Assembly (NCBI GenBank): GCA_050744165.1 | Contig: JBOGGN010000305.1 | Coordinates: 1-22,109, forward strand | Source: JBOGGN01 sp050744165 | Lineage (GTDB): Bacteria; Actinomycetota; Acidimicrobiia; Acidimicrobiales; Palsa-688 | Direction of reading: 5' to 3' | Length of the DNA: 22,109 nucleotides | Shown: piece by piece, positions 20,410 through 22,109 of the stretch | How positions within the stretch are numbered: position 1 is the stretch's first letter | How the letters are laid out: each line of letters opens with the position of its first letter | Notes under the pieces: model-generated | What the model saw: only the letters and a program-made list of their open reading frames with translations | What the model was told of the DNA's origin: nothing | Database searches by the model: none | Program-made: the position numbers and the translations under genes

Positions 20410-21957
20410 ATGGACCGTTTCGACGCCGTGGTCGTGGGTTCGGGCCCCAACGGCCTGGTGGCAGCCGCCCTTCTCGGCCGGGCCGGCTGGCGCGTGCTGG
20501 TCCTTGAGCGTTCGGCCGTCGCCGGCGGTGCCGTGGCCAGCGCCGCCCTGACGGTGCCGGGGTACGTCCACGACACCTGCTCGGCGTTTTACGGCATGCT
20601 CCACGCCTCGCCTGTCTTCCACGAGCTGGAGCTCGACCGGCGGGTGGCGTGGGCCTCGTTCCCGGTGCCGTGGGCGGCGCTTGTCGGGCCGTCCGCGGGA
20701 GCCCGCTGCCTCCTCGACCCGCGGGCCACCGCCGACGAGCTGGCAACCCGCAGCCCAGCCGACGCCGACGCCTGGCTCGACCTGTGCCGCTGGTGGGACG
20801 GCGCCGGGCGCCGTTTCCTCGACGCCATGCTGGGCCCCGTGGGCGCCCCCCTGCCGGCCGCCCGGCTGGTGGCCGCCAGCGGCGTCGCGGGGATGCTGGA
20901 GCTGGCTCGCACGTTGGTCCAGCCCATGGAGGCCCTGGCCCGCCACCGCTTCGAGAGCCCGCTCACTCAAATCCTGCTGGCCAGTGGGGTCTCCCACACC
21001 GATGTCGCCGTCGACCAGGCGGGCAGCGTGCCCGCCGCTCTCATCCTGGCCATGGTGGCCCAGACCTACGGGATGCCGGTCCCGGTAGGAGGCGCGGGCC
21101 AGCTGGCGGTGGCCCTGGCGGGGGCGGTGACCGACGCCGGCGGGCGGATCCGGACCGGCGCCGAGGTGAGCCGGATCGTGGTGGAAAGGGGCCGTGCGGT
21201 GGCCGTCGAGTGCCGCGACGGCTTTTCGGCCCGGCTGGGCCGGGCGGTCCTGGCCGATGTCGGGCCGTCCATACTGTTCGGCCGCCTCGTGGACCCAATT
21301 GCCCTCCCGCCGTCGTTCTTCGATGGCCTGCGCCAGTTCCGATACGGGACCGGGATGTTCAAAGTGGACCTGGCCCTGTCCGGGCCGGTTCCCTGGCTGG
21401 CCCCAGGGCTCGAAGGCTGCGGCGTGGTGCATCTCACCGGCGACCTCGACAACATGGCGGTGGCCGCTTTCGAGGCGCGGCGCGGCCGGTTGCCGTCCCG
21501 GCCCATGCTGATCGTGGGTCAGCAGAGCGTGGCCGACTCAACCCGGGCGCCGGACGGCGGGCACACCTTGTGGGTGGAAACCCCTGTCCCGCCGGCCCGG
21601 ACGGGAGCGTGGGCAGACGAGGACCGACGCGTCGCATTCCTGGAGACGGTGCTCGAACGCCTCGAAGCGCACGCCCCGGGGCTGCGGTCCCAGATCGTAG
21701 ACATGGCCGTGAGGACGCCTCGCGACCTGGAGGCCGAGAACCCCAATCTTGTCGACGGCGACGTGGGGGGCGGGTCCATGGCGCTCGACCAACAGTTGGT
21801 GTTTCGGCCGGTTCCCGGCTGGTGGCGCTACTCCACCCCCATTCGGGGCTTGTACTTGTGCTCGGCGTCGGCCCATCCGGGCGGAGGCGTCCACGGGATG
21901 GTGGGGCGCAACTGCGCTCGGCGAGTGCTGGCCGACGCTCGGCTGCGGCGGATCTAA
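20410..21957 (+). CDS. FAD-dependent oxidoreductase, CrtI/PYROXD2-like
   Basis: Flavoprotein of 515 residues in the phytoene-desaturase/amine-oxidase superfamily. The N-terminal Rossmann motif is VVVGSGPNGLVAAALLGRAG, followed by VLVLERSAVAGGAV, which contacts FAD. The C-terminal FAD-binding end is SAHPGGGVHGMVGRNCARRV. Overall it looks closer to the PYROXD2-like branch often annotated 'NAD(P)/FAD-dependent oxidoreductase' than to true carotenoid desaturases, so a carotenoid role should not be assumed; the isoprenoid genes about 11 kb away do not prove a link. ATG 20410 has GAAGAT 6 bases upstream, an imperfect version of the -10 box seen at other genes, and no Shine-Dalgarno. Confidence 0.93.
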   Translation: MDRFDAVVVGSGPNGLVAAALLGRAGWRVLVLERSAVAGGAVASAALTVPGYVHDTCSAFYGMLHASPVFHELELDRRVAWASFPVPWAALVGPSAGARCLLDPRATADELATRSPADADAWLDLCRWWDGAGRRFLDAMLGPVGAPLPAARLVAASGVAGMLELARTLVQPMEALARHRFESPLTQILLASGVSHTDVAVDQAGSVPAALILAMVAQTYGMPVPVGGAGQLAVALAGAVTDAGGRIRTGAEVSRIVVERGRAVAVECRDGFSARLGRAVLADVGPSILFGRLVDPIALPPSFFDGLRQFRYGTGMFKVDLALSGPVPWLAPGLEGCGVVHLTGDLDNMAVAAFEARRGRLPSRPMLIVGQQSVADSTRAPDGGHTLWVETPVPPARTGAWADEDRRVAFLETVLERLEAHAPGLRSQIVDMAVRTPRDLEAENPNLVDGDVGGGSMALDQQLVFRPVPGWWRYSTPIRGLYLCSASAHPGGGVHGMVGRNCARRVLADARLRRI

Positions 21958-22056
21958 GCCCGTGGCGACCGCCGAGCGGTCCGCAGCCGTCTCGGGACCT
22001 ATGACGCCTTCGCAGCCAGCGGCCGGTATGTGCAACGAATCGCGTCGGCCACCTAT

Positions 22057-22078
22057 TGCGACCTCTTGGTGGGTCGCA
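22057..22078 (+). terminator. Hairpin downstream of the FAD oxidoreductase gene
   Basis: TGCGACC (22057-22063) pairs perfectly with GGTCGCA (22072-22078) around an 8-base loop, about 100 bases past the stop at 21957. The remaining sequence from 21958 to 22109 contains no gene I can support. Confidence 0.45.
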
Positions 22079-22109
22079 GCGAAAAGGCCTAGCCACGCCG
22101 CTTAAACAC

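Noticed and set aside
18835..21432. 865-codon open frame on the minus strand
   Set aside because: It overlaps dcd in another frame and is antisense to the FAD oxidoreductase; the translation is Arg/Pro/Gly-rich with no domain, whereas both overlapped genes carry clear motifs.
6634..21957. A carotenoid gene cluster formed by the prenyl synthase, dxs and the CrtI-like gene
   Set aside because: The CrtI-like gene is about 11 kb from the others with unrelated genes between, no phytoene synthase or cyclase is present, and it looks more like the PYROXD2 branch.
21958..22109. Partial gene at the right edge
   Set aside because: All frames there are short or are continuations of shadows of the FAD oxidoreductase; no start, Shine-Dalgarno or recognisable protein.

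Overview
The window is GC-rich (by eye well over 65% G+C), densely coded DNA from a bacterial chromosome, most likely an actinomycete (Actinomycetota). The main clues are a mycothiol-type isomerase-family gene, a fused ECF transporter laid out like mycobacterial Rv2326c/Rv2325c, lipoproteins of mycobacterial type, frequent GTG starts with 4-base GTGA overlaps, and several genes with a TAnnnT box 6-7 bases before the start codon and no Shine-Dalgarno site. I lean towards Acidimicrobiia or a relative, but that is a guess. I see no rRNA, tRNA, CRISPR array, transposase, integrase or phage gene.

Layout. 1-3.8 kb (minus strand): lipoprotein, alpha/beta hydrolase, tldD, and a tldE gene whose reading frame stops after its N-terminal third near the window edge. 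3.8-5.7 kb (plus): a membrane flippase-like protein overlapping a PAP2-family membrane phosphatase or transferase. 5.7-6.5 kb (minus): a conserved actinobacterial protein of unknown function. 6.6-10.5 kb (plus): a short-chain polyprenyl diphosphate synthase, 1-deoxyxylulose-5-phosphate synthase (dxs) and a DinB/maleylpyruvate-isomerase-fold protein. 10.4-11.9 kb (minus): an HMCES/YedK-type abasic-site protein with an Arg/Gly-rich insert, a 290-bp gene-free stretch with 20-bp repeats, and a DUF2277 protein. 11.9-17.4 kb (minus): a cation-diffusion-facilitator efflux pump, a three-hairpin repeat array, a VOC protein, 3-methyladenine DNA glycosylase I, and a two-gene ECF transporter (EcfT plus a fused S-A-A protein). 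17.5-19.1 kb (plus): a YbaK-type tRNA-editing protein and a Cys-containing lipoprotein. 19.1-22 kb: a two-domain dCTP deaminase (minus) and, divergent from it, a CrtI/PYROXD2-like FAD oxidoreductase (plus).

How the genes fit together. The prenyl synthase and dxs are the first step and a chain-elongating step of the MEP/isoprenoid route. The FAD oxidoreductase at the right end could act on an isoprenoid but is not linked to them. The flippase-like and PAP2 proteins look like a two-gene unit for envelope lipids. The SRAP protein, Tag glycosylase and dCTP deaminase are DNA or nucleotide housekeeping genes that are not in one operon. The ECF genes form a complete energy-coupling transporter of unknown substrate, translationally coupled to tag.

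I find no convincing new defence, mobile or biosynthetic system. The most interesting signals are the recurring leaderless-promoter geometry, the hairpin array at 13.0-13.15 kb, the low-complexity insert in the SRAP protein, the short repeats in promoter and gene-free regions, and the broken tldE.
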